From: Isoetes taiwanensis
Taxonomy: Eukaryota; Streptophyta; Lycopodiopsida; Isoetales; Isoetaceae
Direction of reading: 5' to 3'
Length of the DNA stretch: 64,000 nucleotides
Assembly (NCBI GenBank): GCA_021234155.1
Contig: JAJEKV010000108.1
Coordinates: 400,415 to 464,414, forward strand
A model generated the notes under the pieces. It was not told the DNA's origin. It searched no databases and worked only from the letters and a program-made list of their open reading frames with translations. Positions within the stretch are counted from its first letter, which is position 1. Each line of letters starts with the position of its first letter. The translations under genes and the position numbers were made by a program. Below are positions 23,330 to 34,405 of this stretch, in pieces.

Positions 23330-24243
23330 TACCCTTTTCTGGTTTCCTTATGCTACCAAAATCACCTGCATCAGTCAAATATTGAGTATATCAGATCATC
23401 AGCTAAGAAATGTATTCTTAATGTACTCTACAAGTACAGTCAATGAAAAAAAAATTAACTGACAATGTACTCGATGTACGATGTCCTGAGCATTGAGGTC
23501 AGGTGGTTAACTAGAAGGAGAATTGAATTACGAAAGAACGAACATATTGAGGTAGGTGATATAAAAGATACATATATAGACCATACATGAACATCCTTTA
23601 GGACCGTAGTCTGTCAAAAGCAACACTAAAGATATAATATCTAAGAAGGCATAGCATTGGTCATCGGTGGACTGTAGCCTATAGGGCAGAGCAATGCAAA
23701 GAAAGAGCACATATCACGAGAACATGGGCCCCTAGTGACCCTTAAGAGAAGCTGCAGGCACCAAGGTAAACGCCTCTGGCCTACAGAATTACAAGACATC
23801 AGTATGTACAAATTAATTTATATGTTGTGGTTGAAGGGACCTCCTCCTTTGAAGAAGAAAAATGAAGAAGGAGAAATCTATCATGCCTAAGGCTTGCCAT
23901 CCGTCTCGGTGTAAGGAATGGTAATATTCCTATTATAGCCGTAGACGAAGGCGGCCTATCATGCCTATATGCACATCCCCATTCCTAGAATGCATCTAGC
24001 CCGATCCCCTCTGCATGAAGGCTGGCCTGCATGATCCCTGTCGGATCTCAGACTCACGAGATATTGACTGGTGGTTGTAGCACGCACCGCTTTTCGTCGA
24101 AGCCCGAGTTGATGGTGTCGTTGGTGGAGCATGCGTGACGTTGCCGTAGGAAATCTAGGTAAGCCTCAACAAAAATCCCACCTGAGGAATGATGTTGGAC
24201 CAACCCCAATGCCGAGGACAACATTATTCTAAGAGGGGGAGAA
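23330..24243 (+). mobile_element. gypsy 3' internal remnant with polypurine tract
   Basis: Bases 23750-24230 lead into AAGAGGGGGAGAA (24231-24243), a polypurine tract directly before an LTR start. The segment contains no intact frame. Bases 23330-23750 hold GTAC-rich sequence (to about 23480) and then nothing recognised. Confidence 0.55.
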
Positions 24244-25737
24244 TGTGACGTTCCATGTATTTATACGGTACATGTATACATACTATGACACGTTACCAAA
24301 GTATAAGTGGACCCTTATGGGTCATCAGGGGATAACTTGGATTGACCTAAGAGGGCTTTTATTAGCTATGTTAACCTAATTAGGCTAATTAATGTAGTAA
24401 TTAGTAAAAGTCAGCTAATTAGGGAGTGCCACCTGGCCCAAATCGATTGGCCAGGGAGAACTTGCTAAGTTTGGATGGCAAATTGGGGCCCTACCCCCCA
24501 ATTCTGCCCCAAATCGATTTGGGGAGAGTTGGAGGAAGGAGGAGCTACCAGTTACTACAACCAGACTTGAAGAATGGAAGCCTTTCGTGACAATGGCTCT
24601 AGCCAAAAGACCGGTTAGTCCCTTCTCTCATTGGATGGATGGGTTAATTTCTCTTTTATATGCTACAAAGATGATGATGGATACTTTGACTATGATTATG
24701 TTCTCTCTTTCCGTTTCTCCTGTGTGTCTGGGATTAAGGGTGGGTAGAGACCTAAAAGCTTCCTAGAAGTAGAGATGTCTCTAGCTAGAACCCTTAAGAC
24801 CCAGTAATTGCTGCCTCTGCACAAGAGCCCACCTGGCTGTAGATACTATGTTGTGATTCAGCACCAGACAACGAGTATGATGGTGAAACGGGGGTGGGGT
24901 CTTGCCTAACTTAGCTACATGACTCCTATAGTGTGCTAGACTTATAGTCAATCACTGAGTGTGGGCCGGATATGGGTCTGACACTCCTTGGATTGCAGGC
25001 GACGTGCCTATATAGATGTCCTGGACTCGAACGGGTGCGGTGAGCTGGCCTTTAGATTTAGGGGATTAAGTCGAGTACAGATGGGGGGTCACTGATGTGG
25101 CACGTGTTCTCTAGCACATCCAGGGATTCTTCATGCCCTGAGAGGGGATGCCTCCCTGACTTGCATCATCAGACCGGGGAGATATAACCCGGAGTAGTCT
25201 CATAGGGTGATTCCATGAGATTGCGTCTCCGAAAGGCTATAATCACACCATAGCATGTTTCAACCTATCTGCAAAGTGTGCACAGGAGGGGCGGATAGAG
25301 TGAACTACCCTCTAGCCATTGTTCTATGCCAGCCAACGCCATGTTATACCTCTGTCTGCTGTTATCTTGAGGCCCTGACTGTCAGTCGAACCCATGGAGC
25401 CTGAGCCCAGGGTAGAGCCCTTGGTTATGGTATATTGCTTATGTATCTTGTACTTGTATTACCACTATATGATGATGATGATGGACCACCCTTCGTGGTG
25501 GTATATTATGTTGTGTATGATTGGTCGGTGCTAACATGTATATACGCTTCCGCTGTATAGGACTCCCATAGAGGATGTGGGACGAATGATACCTTCGTGT
25601 TCCTCACCCGGACACTTGGCCATCTCAAGTGGTTCGAGTCAGACGACGGGCCTTTCCATGGTGATGTAGCCGCCACGGGAGGGGAATTCTCCATATTTGT
25701 ACGATAGGAGCATCGTATAGATTCTAGGAGCGTCACA
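24244..25737 (+). mobile_element. 3' LTR of a second gypsy family (LTR copy 3)
   Basis: Starts TGTGACGTTCC after the polypurine tract and ends GCGTCACA; 1494 bases. The internal block GGTAGAGACCTAAA and the stretch around CACAAGAGCCCACCT is shared, inverted, with 39095-40590 and more distantly with the 1223 and 13725 LTRs. No primer site follows, as expected at a 3' end. Confidence 0.8.
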
Positions 25738-26539
25738 GCCCCAACCGTATCTAGATACCCTAGAAGGAGATGACTATTCGACAATGGTTGGATGCCATTA
25801 GACCGTTACGGTAGAAGAACTCCAAAAGAGGATAGGCCATCGTCAATTTGACAGGCATGTGACAGAGACAATTAATCACTGCCATATAGGCGGTGAAGCT
25901 TGACACAAAATAATACCAAAGCTTGTACTCTAGGTAAATTAGAGTAAAGTATTGACATCGTTATGGGGGTTTCAACACAAGCAATCACTATGCGTTACAG
26001 AGTATGTATCGCGATCTGGGGAAGTGATCCATAAAAGGAACAAGATCATTGAGAAGAAATATTGAAGGGTGATAGGATTAAAGAAATTCAAACCCATGGC
26101 CTAGAGGGTGCTGCATGGCAGTCCCTAATCGATTGGGCCAAGAGAGATCCGTTCTCTAGAAAGTGCGACGAGTTAAGACTTGGATACTGAAGAAAAATAA
26201 CGTGAGCTATGGTGGTCTTTATGAAATTTACTTAACCCCAGTATATAAAGTCAAGTAAAATATAAGATAAAGGACATGAATGTAATATAGATTAAGTCAT
26301 GACAGAGCTGAGAGAAATTTACTATCGAGACATGTGCTAGGGAAAAAATATTTAAAGCTCCGGGGTAGGAATGTCGATAGCTTAACATTATGACCATCGC
26401 CTAAGAAAAAAAAATACAATCCAACTTAGAAGTTTCTATCTTACTCAGAGGAGTTCCCTCCCATTGCTCAGTGTAGATAGAAAACGGAGATACTATTGGT
26501 TAAGTAGAACAAGAGACTGTTACATTCACTAACATGAAG
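25738..26539. other. unannotated spacer
   Basis: Between the 3' LTR and the first tRNA-like module I find no open frame, repeat or structured element that I can support. Confidence 0.4.
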
Positions 26540-26605
26540 TTTACCATGTTGGTAAAGGGTTTGGCTTGGTGGTGGGAGGTCAAGGGTTCAAGTCCCCATA
26601 ATATA
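26540..26605 (+). repeat. tRNA-like SINE head
   Basis: TTGGCTTGGTGGTGGG resembles an A box and GGTTCAAGTCCCC is a good B box of an RNA polymerase III promoter. The module is followed by AT-rich sequence. A second, more degenerate head follows at 26692. It is a SINE relic, not a tRNA gene, because no cloverleaf can be drawn. Confidence 0.55.
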
Positions 26606-26689
26606 CTTTTGTTAAAGGGTTGTTGTCCAGAGAAAAAAGAGTACTAGATGTGTATAAGATATATGTGAAACATATATATCACATTCAAG

Positions 26690-26987
26690 GAAGCTTAGCG
26701 TGGTGGTAAGCGCCAAAGGCTGGAGTTGGGAGGTCGGGCAAGCCCCATAATTCTGTCAGCCTCTGCCCAGATGGCCTCGTCTTTAGCAACCTCCAGACAG
26801 GAATGAGGGTAAAACTTGACCAGCATCGGGACTTGGTCGGGTGGCTCTACTAAATGTGTAGGGTTCTCCTAGGCCATTGAGTTTCAGTAAGAAGCACTTC
26901 GACAGATGGAAAATATGGTAAGGGACCCTATGTCCAGAGGCAAACCGTTGAACGAGCTCGACCAAAAGAAGCTCACCCTTGTCGGAG
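26690..26987 (+). mobile_element. SINE copy A, split by the hAT-like element
   Basis: The head GCTTAGCGTGGTGGTAAGCG with GGGCAAGCCCC follows tRNA-derived SINE style. The body contains ATGGCCTCGTCTT, GGGTAAAACTTGACCAGCAT and GTGTAGGGTTCTCCTAGGCC. All of it recurs at 38076-38345. Homology stops where the inverted end CAGGGATAGGTTC begins at 26988, and the missing continuation is found at 37769-38016 beyond the inserted element. Confidence 0.7.
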
Positions 26988-27099
26988 CAGGGATAGGTTC
27001 TATACGTATAAAATTGAAATTCCTGACGTATAAAGTCAAAAAATACGTATTTTTTTAATAAAATACGTATTTAACGTATTTAAACCTCGCCCGTAGGAA

Positions 27100-27372
27100 A
27101 AAAAATTTTGGCGTCGCCCGAAAGCCGTAAGAATAGCGCGTCGCGAAAATTTCTTCGCGTCTGTGAAATACAAAGGTTTGCTTAGCAAAAGTACGTCCGA
27201 CATTCGCGTACACACTAAAAAGTAAGTTTAAGCGTGACGCTATTATTAAACTTTTCGCTGCGATTGTAAACGGTGTTCAGCGTCTGCTTGATTTATCCGT
27301 TCAGCGTCTGGAAAAAGTTTTCAGCGTCTGTGAAAAAGTTTCAGCGTCAAATGATGATTTTCACGTCTGTGA
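27100..27372. repeat. left subterminal GCGTC-rich region
   Basis: About nine GCGTC or GACGC cores within 270 bases, several in the form TTCAGCGTCTG (about 27277, 27301, 27319, 27340). The base composition (CpG-rich, AT-rich spacers) differs sharply from the neighbours and matches that of the right end. Confidence 0.7.
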
Positions 27373-28427
27373 AGTTTTTTTTATATATATGCGGCCGGTG
27401 TTTCAATTTTGCCCGCAAGAAAGAAGGTATTCTTCAAGGCCAAACCTTCCAACTTGCCCCCCAAAACCTTTTTTTTTTTTTTTTTTTTCTTAGTTTTAGA
27501 CATTTTGTTGTTGTTTTTTTTTTATAGTTAGGCTATGCAAGGTCCTCGTTAGGCCCTTTGTTGCCCCACAATGTAAGGGGTGGCGATGGTGCCTTGTTGC
27601 ATTTAATGAGCTTGGCCTATTTTAGAAAAGAAAAAAAAACAATAATTCAAGACAAATAATAATTCAAGACCAAAAAAAAAAAAAAAGGGAAAAAAAAAAT
27701 ATCAAATTTTGTTGCCTTCCCTTTGAAGGGACAACTTTAGTATTAATTAGGTTTAGTGCCGTAGGCATGCCCCTTGCCTGGTATTGCCGCATTTATTTGC
27801 GCCATGACGAGGGGTGGGTGGCAATCTTTGAAGTTTAAGGCAACTAGGGTCTCCCTCTTTAAGAAGTATAACCCTCGCCTGCCGCTGTTGGCTTTGGTCA
27901 CGTGGTGTCAAAAGGTGTGCGTTGTACTCTTATTGAGGGTTACGAGAATGTTTTACTAATTCATACCCTAGTTTCTGATGGTGTTGTTGATGAAAGTCCG
28001 ACACCAATATAGGGCGGCGTATGTTTTAGTAAGTATTCGATTGGTCTCGATCTTTGAAAAAGCGACTGGGACAAGTGCAATGCATTTTAAACTTGCTAGC
28101 CTAAGATTTTAGCGAAAAGTATTTTGGGCTATAGATCATAAATTGTGTTTTGGTCATTTCATGTGTTACCCCATCCTTGGCCTTGCACATACATACTTAT
28201 GAACCAATTAAAATTTATTAGTAATAGGATAAAATGTTAGGGTCTTAGCGTAGTAGCTTAAAATTAGTGTTTTGTTTTGATTAAAGAAATTGATTTACCG
28301 TCATGTGCTAAGCACTAAATTGAAAGTTTTATCTTTGCTTGACTTGTAGGTGTTGCTGTTGTCATTTGCGTATTGTCGTGGAGTCGCATTTTGCTAGCTA
28401 GCTAGACAAACCCTTAAAACAAGTAGT
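27373..28427. other. unannotated, homopolymer-rich spacer inside the hAT-like element
   Basis: Contains a T run of about 20 (27470-27490) and A runs near 27640-27695. No credible gene. Short frames here are low complexity. Confidence 0.4.
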
Positions 28428-29998
28428 ATGACTTCAGAAGAGAGAGCAGAAGTTAACCCGCAACTAAATGTGGCATTAGCGTCTCAAATAGAGCCGCAAC
28501 CAGTAGTGGAATTAGCGTCTCAAACAGAGGCTACAGAGCTGCAACCTGAGCCATCTTCTGTAGCATTGCCGCGTAGAAAAAGAAGTATACCACAACAAGC
28601 ATGGTCTACTTTGAGACCAGAATTCATGAACTGGTTGTGTATGTCGGTCAGGCAATGCCTGTTTCGGGATTTGGAATTGATTACCAACGGCCGAGGAAGG
28701 ATGGCTAGACTACCATCTGTGGGCTGGTAAAAGATCTTTGAGAGGGCTTTTAAACTTCAATATGGAGCTAGAGCACGAAAAGAGTGAGCAAGAGAGGTAT
28801 ACATGGATAGTGGGAATGTGGCATGGACCAACAGAAAATTAAAGAAAGAAGCCATCAACCCCCTCATCTTGTTAAGAAAGTGTTGGCATAAAACCATAAA
28901 AGCCCAACGTCTTGGGTGAGGCTGATAGGGAGTGGGAAGCTTCGTGAAGAGCAGATGCAAGACAACTTGGTTTGCCAAAGTAGATTCATCACAAATAATA
29001 AGCGGAACCTTAATTGGTTCTCGTTTCATATGGCACTGATGTATAAGTGCAATATTTTAGGGTCTAGCTTTATTAAGGATGAACCTTATTGTGTAAAAAC
29101 TTCAACATAATAATTTTCATCCAAGTAAGAGATCCCAATAAGTTAGTGGAAGCTATGTTGAAGAACATGAGGGAGTCTGGAATGCAAGTTAGGCACGGGT
29201 GTATATCACATTTGCATTGGTAGCACAACCGCCTAGAAAGACAAGGCTTAATTTTCCCTTTTGGAATGGAGGTTGTTGGCAACCTTCTTTACAAGTCATG
29301 GGTCCAATGCCTTGCGAGAGCTTGCATTTAAGAAGTTAGGAGCTGTCCCAGACGGGACTTGAGGTCGCTTGAGGAGCGCAAAAGAAAGAATTATTTGTTG
29401 CCTAGGGTTGGGGACTTGGCAATGTCATTTTGTAGCGGGCTACGAAAACTCCATCAAGAAAGATATTTGCATATGGACTTGCATCCAGACAATATATTGC
29501 TCCATTTTGATTATGGAAAGGAGAAGGGATGTATTAATCCTCAGGCTGTATACATTAGTATTTGTGATTGGGGTGAATCCAGGTTGATCGGCGAGACGGT
29601 GGAGGTAAAACGATGGCATTACAAGGGTTTGGATGGCGACGGTAAAAAAAGAATTGAGATGGTACGATGATCTTTATTTTGATAGTGGCTCGAAGACAGT
29701 GCCTGCAAGGATTGACTTTGATTTGCACGGGGCAACCTACATTGTCTACTACTTGGCTGACTTTGCTAGTAAGCACTCCTACATGGAGTCAATAGGAAAC
29801 CTGGAGCAGCAAGGCAAGCATCGGAGAATGTGCGACTATTTGAAACATTGCGTTGAGTCGTCAATGAGAGACAAAATACGAAAATTTGATATGGCCAGCT
29901 ACTTGACACCATGTGGAGCGGTTTTCGTGCTCTCCAATTCGGCACGAGGCCACAATTGGAATCATTGGATTCTTCAACTTAGCCCGCGGGGATGACAC
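28428..29998 (+). pseudogene. protein-kinase-like gene inside the hAT-like element
   Basis: An ATG at 28428 opens MTSEERAEVNPQLNVALASQ with two imperfect Gln/Glu/Pro repeats (LASQ-PQPVVELASQ), then broken coding traces to 29300. The segment 29359-29670 carries a kinase catalytic loop: GLRKLHQERYLHMDLHPDNI with the catalytic Asp and Asn, then ISICDWGESRLIG, where DWG takes the place of the usual DFG. From 29690 a second frame continues as a likely C-lobe (DFDLHGATYIVYYLADFAS, about 29720-29770). The two are joined by a frame change near 29640. The glycine loop and the VAIK lysine region are not recognisable. The polarity is opposite to the transposase. It could be a captured host gene or a gene native to this transposon lineage. 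As a folded kinase it looks incomplete here. Confidence 0.55.
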
Positions 29999-30535
29999 AA
30001 AAGAGACCAAGTTGGTCCTAGTCACGCTTTTAGCGTGCATATTCTGTCTGTTATTCACACGACCATAAATTCACATTCAAACATTCTTGTACTATATAAT
30101 ATTCCAAATAAATTCATTAAATGCTTGTTTGATGCTATTTGTCTATGTGTATAGCTTAGCTCTTCTTTTCTTGTGTTTTTTGTGTTATTTATTGTGTGTT
30201 TTTTTATATGTCGCGGCTAACGAAAATTATAAAGACAAGAAGTCAAAGCACACCTATATATAAATTCGGTCCAAGACCACCTATACAATTCGGCAAGACC
30301 TATAGTTATGTCACCGTGTGAACAGATTTACTGAAGCTACACAATGACAACATGGGTGCATCGAGCAAAGTGGTCAAGAGATGATTTTTCGGTACCCTCG
30401 AATTTGAGGACCCCCTCTCCTTGGCGGCAAATCATGGAGAACGAGCTCGAAATGTCAGCTGCAGCAGCACATGCAAGAGCGAATGAGTTTCGCACGGCTG
30501 AGTTAAGAAGGAAGAAGGAAGGAAGAAATTTTTAA
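29999..30535 (+). other. spacer with a short unrecognised frame
   Basis: After the kinase-like trace the sequence is mostly AT-rich. A 63-codon frame at 30344-30535 (ELEMSAAAAHARANEFRTAE, helical and charged) has no known match and ends exactly where the retroelement tail family begins, so it is probably truncated. Confidence 0.3.
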
Positions 30536-31032
30536 CGTCCACGGAACCCAATCGGGTTATGGGACCAGAACATAAGAAGAAGGCATGAGCCCCAACAGAA
30601 CTCGGGGGCTGAGCCCCCTAACAAATCACACTGAGAACAAAACCAGCGGGCATAAGCCCAAGCGAATGCCCCATGTCAAATAACAATATAGACAATAAAA
30701 GGAAAAGTTAAAAGCCAAATCAAAACCGAAACCAAAATGGAACTGCAAAGCACAGGGCTATACAGAAATTGCCCACGGATCAAGTGGCCAGCGATCTCGG
30801 ATGATAGCCACGGCCCCCCTCAGATAATGCCCACTTCGGCGCGCAGCCTCATTAACCCGGACATAATTCTTCCTTTCGTCTGCAGAGCTGTGCGGGGGTG
30901 AGGTCTTCCTGGACGGAGAAGGCGATTCCTTTCAAGTGATTGCCATGCCGTAGGATGTGCAGTCTGGACAAGGCATCTCGAAAACGAACTAGTAGGTGTC
31001 GAGGGCGCATCAATGCGGTCGTCTTTGCTCAA
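30536..31032 (-). mobile_element. retroelement 3' fragment, tail-family copy 1
   Basis: Read on the minus strand it ends CCGTGGACGTTAAAAA followed by TTCTTCC repeats. The same ending is found at 61066, 62401 and in part at 40842. Upstream (about 30780-30880) a minus-strand trace reads VNEAARRSGHYLRGAVAIIR, then DRWPLDPWAI, which resembles the carboxyl end of LINE ORF1-type proteins. This would make it the 3' piece of a non-LTR element with a microsatellite tail. Confidence 0.5.
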
Positions 31033-32740
31033 CTTCGATGTGCTGAAAAGGATGCCCTCTCGCTCGTATGTGCATCACCGTTGAAAAATCGGTCTAAAAA
31101 AGAGTGTCACCGCCTCTTCAAGACCTACAATGTGGAGGCTGTGCGGGATGTATGCTCGTGGCTTGCCTGCGGGTTGACCAGTTGAATGCGGACCCTCTGG
31201 CAAGTACGATGGCAAAACAATCCTCGGTGGTATTTGTGTGGACCTAGATACCGTATTATCCTCTTGGGGCATGGCATGAACATGTACAGGCGCTGATGGA
31301 ACATTGTTATGCTTCGAAATGCGTGCCCTACCAACTGAGTAAGGATCTCTAAGAAATTTGTACAGTATCTAAAGGTAACTGAAAGAGATGTCTCCGTAAA
31401 TATGATGTGATTGGAGCATCTGAGCGATCTGACGATTAAGGGGCAAGCAATGAATCCGGTAGGTAGTACTGTCCCTGGGCCGCGAATCAAGATGCAAAAT
31501 GAAGGCTGATTGCATGAGGGCCGGGATGGGAGCCCAAAAGAAGGGGCTGCCTGAAGGTAGGGTTCAATTGTGGGGTCATAAGGCTTATCGTGAGGATGGC
31601 ATGGGGCACCTTTAATGAGATTCTTTGCTTTATGGGTCTCCTGGCCATCGCGCTTGATCCTATGGGTCATTTTTGATTATTGTAGTAGACGAAGACTTTG
31701 AATTGGGTAATGAATTTGAAATAGGACAGTGCAAAGGCAAAGGCGTAAAACGAATAGGAGAATAGAGAGCGATATAGCTGGGCAAAGAAAATCAATCAAA
31801 CACAACCAAAGCGCACTGGCCTTCGATAGGAGGCCGCAGAGACAAGAGATGGTGACAAAACCAAACCTCGCTCTGTATAAATTCAATTGTGCTGGCCGAA
31901 CCGAACCTGAAGCCTTAAACCGAGTGGCGGCAAAGTTGGATCGATCACCGCCTTTGATGCGCATCTTTGGAAAAAGTTGGATCGACCAGAAAAACGCGCC
32001 CCCGGAAACCGACCGGCCTTTGAGCTCGGGCGTTGGAGCCTACACATCGCTTCAAGGGCTGGGTGCCAAGCGCCAAGATTTCGAGGCAGCAGCCGCCTAG
32101 ATGCCGAGGCGGTGATATCAAGTGTAAGGGTGCATACATGGAATACTAAGGTTCATCATTTTTAGGGAAGGTCATGCGATGGGCATGGAAGTTTCAAAAG
32201 GGGATAATTGCACCATCACAGGTGCATAATGTAGCTGGCGCAGGGATTGTGCTATTGTCCGCATGGAGCAGACTATGAGGATGTGATCACAAATTTGGAC
32301 AAGAATGAGTTTGAAAGAGATTGGCATAGTAGGAGGGGTTCTTGATTGGATGTTGCAAAGCCGCTTCTGTCCAACAATGCAAGATGGATGGATTTTTCTT
32401 GAGTTACAATATGCCATATTAAATATGCAAGGTCGATGCCGGCCACAACTAGTCGCCGTAGGAGGGATGGGCGAGATGTACACTTTTGAGAGTTATCGCG
32501 AGATGGAATTGTGGAGGGGAGTGGAGGAGCCGCGTGAAGGAGAGGTAGTGCCAGACATTAACCAGTTCCTACCACCACCTCTGGGGCCGCAGGGTGATTG
32601 AGTTGACCCAAATGACCAATGAAAACGAGACATTAAATTTTGAGACAGATTAAATTCTGACTTGTATCATTTTGTGAATGGATAATAAGGTTCAGAACCA
32701 AACTATTTGGGCCAACAATACCTTTGACATTTGGATGGAC
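31033..32740. other. coding-like debris, unrecognised
   Basis: Several frames of 90-180 codons overlap on both strands (31125-31670 minus, 31729-32100 plus, 32305-32601 plus), none with a motif I know. The 98-codon plus frame at 32305 (WMLQSRFCPTMQDGWIFLEL, then RPQLVAVGGMGEMYTF) has a protein-like composition and may be part of the element's cargo. The others look like shadows. Confidence 0.3.
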
Positions 32741-32810
32741 CTCTTGTGTTTTGACGAGTAAAAGCATCGAGACTTTCCAATCTTTGACCTTGGCTTAGTC
32801 TCTTTTGTTT

Positions 32811-32895
32811 GTCCCGTTTGTTGTATCTAAGGTGCCCCCTAGGATGAGATCGCTTGCTCATTTTAGGGGGCACTTTAGATATATACAAACAGGAT
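32811..32895. repeat. foldback a1
   Basis: Arms 32811-32842 and 32861-32895 pair over about 29 positions with three or so mismatches, the inner part being GTGCCCCCTA with TAGGGGGCAC. The loop is about 18 bases. It recurs as a2 at 33561-33645. Confidence 0.75.
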
Positions 32896-33023
32896 AATTG
32901 AAAAGGGAGTGAGTCTGGAGCGTGACCCTCTTGAATGGTTGTCAGTTCACCAGGCTTGATATTCTCCGTGGCAAACAATATAGACTTCTCGAAATTCTTG
33001 TTACCTCCTTTAGAAAGAGCAAG

Positions 33024-33127
33024 CTTTGCTCTGACTCTCTTTTGGGGTGTCTTTGTGTCAATGTAGCTTAGTTATTTCGCTAGGTTATATTACACAAAGA
33101 CGCCCCAAATCAGATTTGGAGCAAAGT
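33024..33127. repeat. foldback b1
   Basis: Arms around TTTGCTCTGACTCTC and TTGGGGTGTCTTTGTGT (33024-33058) pair with ACACAAAGACGCCCCAA and GATTTGGAGCAAA (33091-33127). The loop-side core GTAGCTTAGTTATTTCGCTA is itself nearly palindromic and is shared with b2, c1 and c2. Confidence 0.7.
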
Positions 33128-33202
33128 GAGTACTCTATCTTTATTGTGGCCACGGAGGATATCAGCCTAGTGGTTGCCTGCGATTTTGTGGGTTGATGAG
33201 TT

Positions 33203-33324
33203 CAAGCATCGAGACTTCCCAATCTTTCTTTTCCCTCCTTTCTGGGCAATGTAGCTTAGTTTACATGCTAAGTTCCATTGTCCAAAGAGGGGTGAAAGCA
33301 AGGATTGGGAAGTCTCGATGCTTG
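33203..33324. repeat. foldback c1 (57-bp stem)
   Basis: The outer 22 bases of each arm (5' arm from 33203, with AGCATCGAGACTTCCCAATC) pair perfectly. The next 35 pair without bulges but with about ten mismatches, some of which would be G:U in RNA. The loop is about eight bases (TTTACATG). The shape is like a plant microRNA precursor or a foldback MITE. Confidence 0.8.
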
Positions 33325-33382
33325 CACTCAGGAGGTCTATTTGGGGATTTGCGATGCTTTGACTCTTCATATTCCGTGAGTT

Positions 33383-33505
33383 CAGGCATCGAGACTTCCC
33401 CGTTTTTCTTTCCCCGCCTCTTTGACCTTATGACTTAGTTTACATGCTAAGTTCCATTGTCCAAAGAGGCGGGTGAAAGCAAAGATTGGGACGTCTCGAT
33501 GATTG
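33383..33505. repeat. foldback c2
   Basis: A second copy of foldback c1 with GGCATCGAGACTTCCCC in the left arm and GGGACGTCTCGATGATTG in the right arm. It is more mismatched than c1 but the inner CCGCCTCTTTG / CAAAGAGGCGG part pairs, a change from c1 (CCTCC / GGGG) that keeps pairing. Confidence 0.7.
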
Positions 33506-33560
33506 CACTCAGGTCGACTAACTGTCATCTCTTTCATCCTGGCTTAGTCTCTTTTGTTTG

Positions 33561-33645
33561 TCCTGTTTGTTGTATCTAAAGTGACCCCCTAGGATGAGAT
33601 CGCTCGCGCATTTTAGGGGGCACTTTAGATATATACAAACAGGAT
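33561..33645. repeat. foldback a2
   Basis: A direct copy of a1 within a larger duplicated block (about 32790-33190 and 33530-33975, offset about 745). The stem with ACCCCCTA and TAGGGGG is retained. Confidence 0.75.
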
Positions 33646-33769
33646 AATTGAAAAGATAGTAAGCCTGGACCATGACCCTCTTGAATGGTTGTCAACTCAC
33701 CAGGCTTGATATTGTTCGTGGCAAACAATATAGACTTCTCGAAATTCTTGTTACCTCCTTTAGAAAAAG

Positions 33770-33890
33770 CTGAGCTTTGCTCGACTCTCTTTGTAGTCTC
33801 TCATTGTCCAATGTACCTTAGTTACTTTGCTAGGTTATATTACACAAAAAAGAGGCTCAAAATGGGAGCCAGAGCAAAAATCGTTCGTTC
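33770..33890. repeat. foldback b2
   Basis: Direct copy of b1 in the second duplicated block. GAGCTTTGCTCGACTCTC pairs in part with GGGAGCCAGAGCAAAA. More diverged than b1. Confidence 0.6.
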
Positions 33891-34254
33891 TAGACGGAGG
33901 TAACAAGATTTTGAGTACTCTTTTTATTGTGGCCGTGGATGATATCGGCCTAGTGGTTGCTTGTGATTCTGTGGGTTCAATGAAGATTAGTGATTGACGA
34001 GTTTTGAATGTACCTTCTGAATGTGGATGTGGATCATGTACCTTTTGAACCTTCTGATGGATCAGATTCATCCCAGCTGGTCCGTGGCTGTTTGGTCCCT
34101 TGGCATGCGTAGATTACTTCTCATCAGCAAGATTCTGTGGCATGCGAAGAGGCAAGCAGCAATGGAAGTCGAGACAGGTCTGATCTGAGGAGGGTTCTCA
34201 GGGCACTACGGTCGACGGAGGTAATGGAACACGGTGAACGAACTCCGGTATGCC

Positions 34255-34405
34255 AAATCGGCATTTGAATGCCATCATGACCTATAATTTGTACCTCCAT
34301 TCCTTTGGGTGGCACATGCCATGCAAACCCATTTGGTATTCAGAGCATGTGCCACCCAGAGGAATAGAGTACAAAGTTGTAGGCCCCGATAGCATTCAAA
34401 GCCCA
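34255..34405. repeat. foldback d, miRNA-precursor-like
   Basis: Arms 34261-34320 and 34345-34402 pair over about 59 positions at around 85%, with long clean runs such as GGGTGGCACATGC and TTTGAATGC. The loop is about 24 bases. Its sequence is unrelated to foldbacks a-c. The unequal, near-bulge-free stem of this length is what plant MIRNA hairpins look like, but a foldback transposon would look the same. Confidence 0.7.

Noticed and set aside
26540-26605. tRNA gene
   Set aside because: Box A and box B-like words are present but no acceptor stem or cloverleaf can be drawn; better explained as a SINE head. Same for 26692 and 38078.
31125-31670. 181-codon minus-strand ORF
   Set aside because: No recognisable motif, overlaps other frames with similar openness, and composition (Cys, His, Arg, Pro scattered) looks random.
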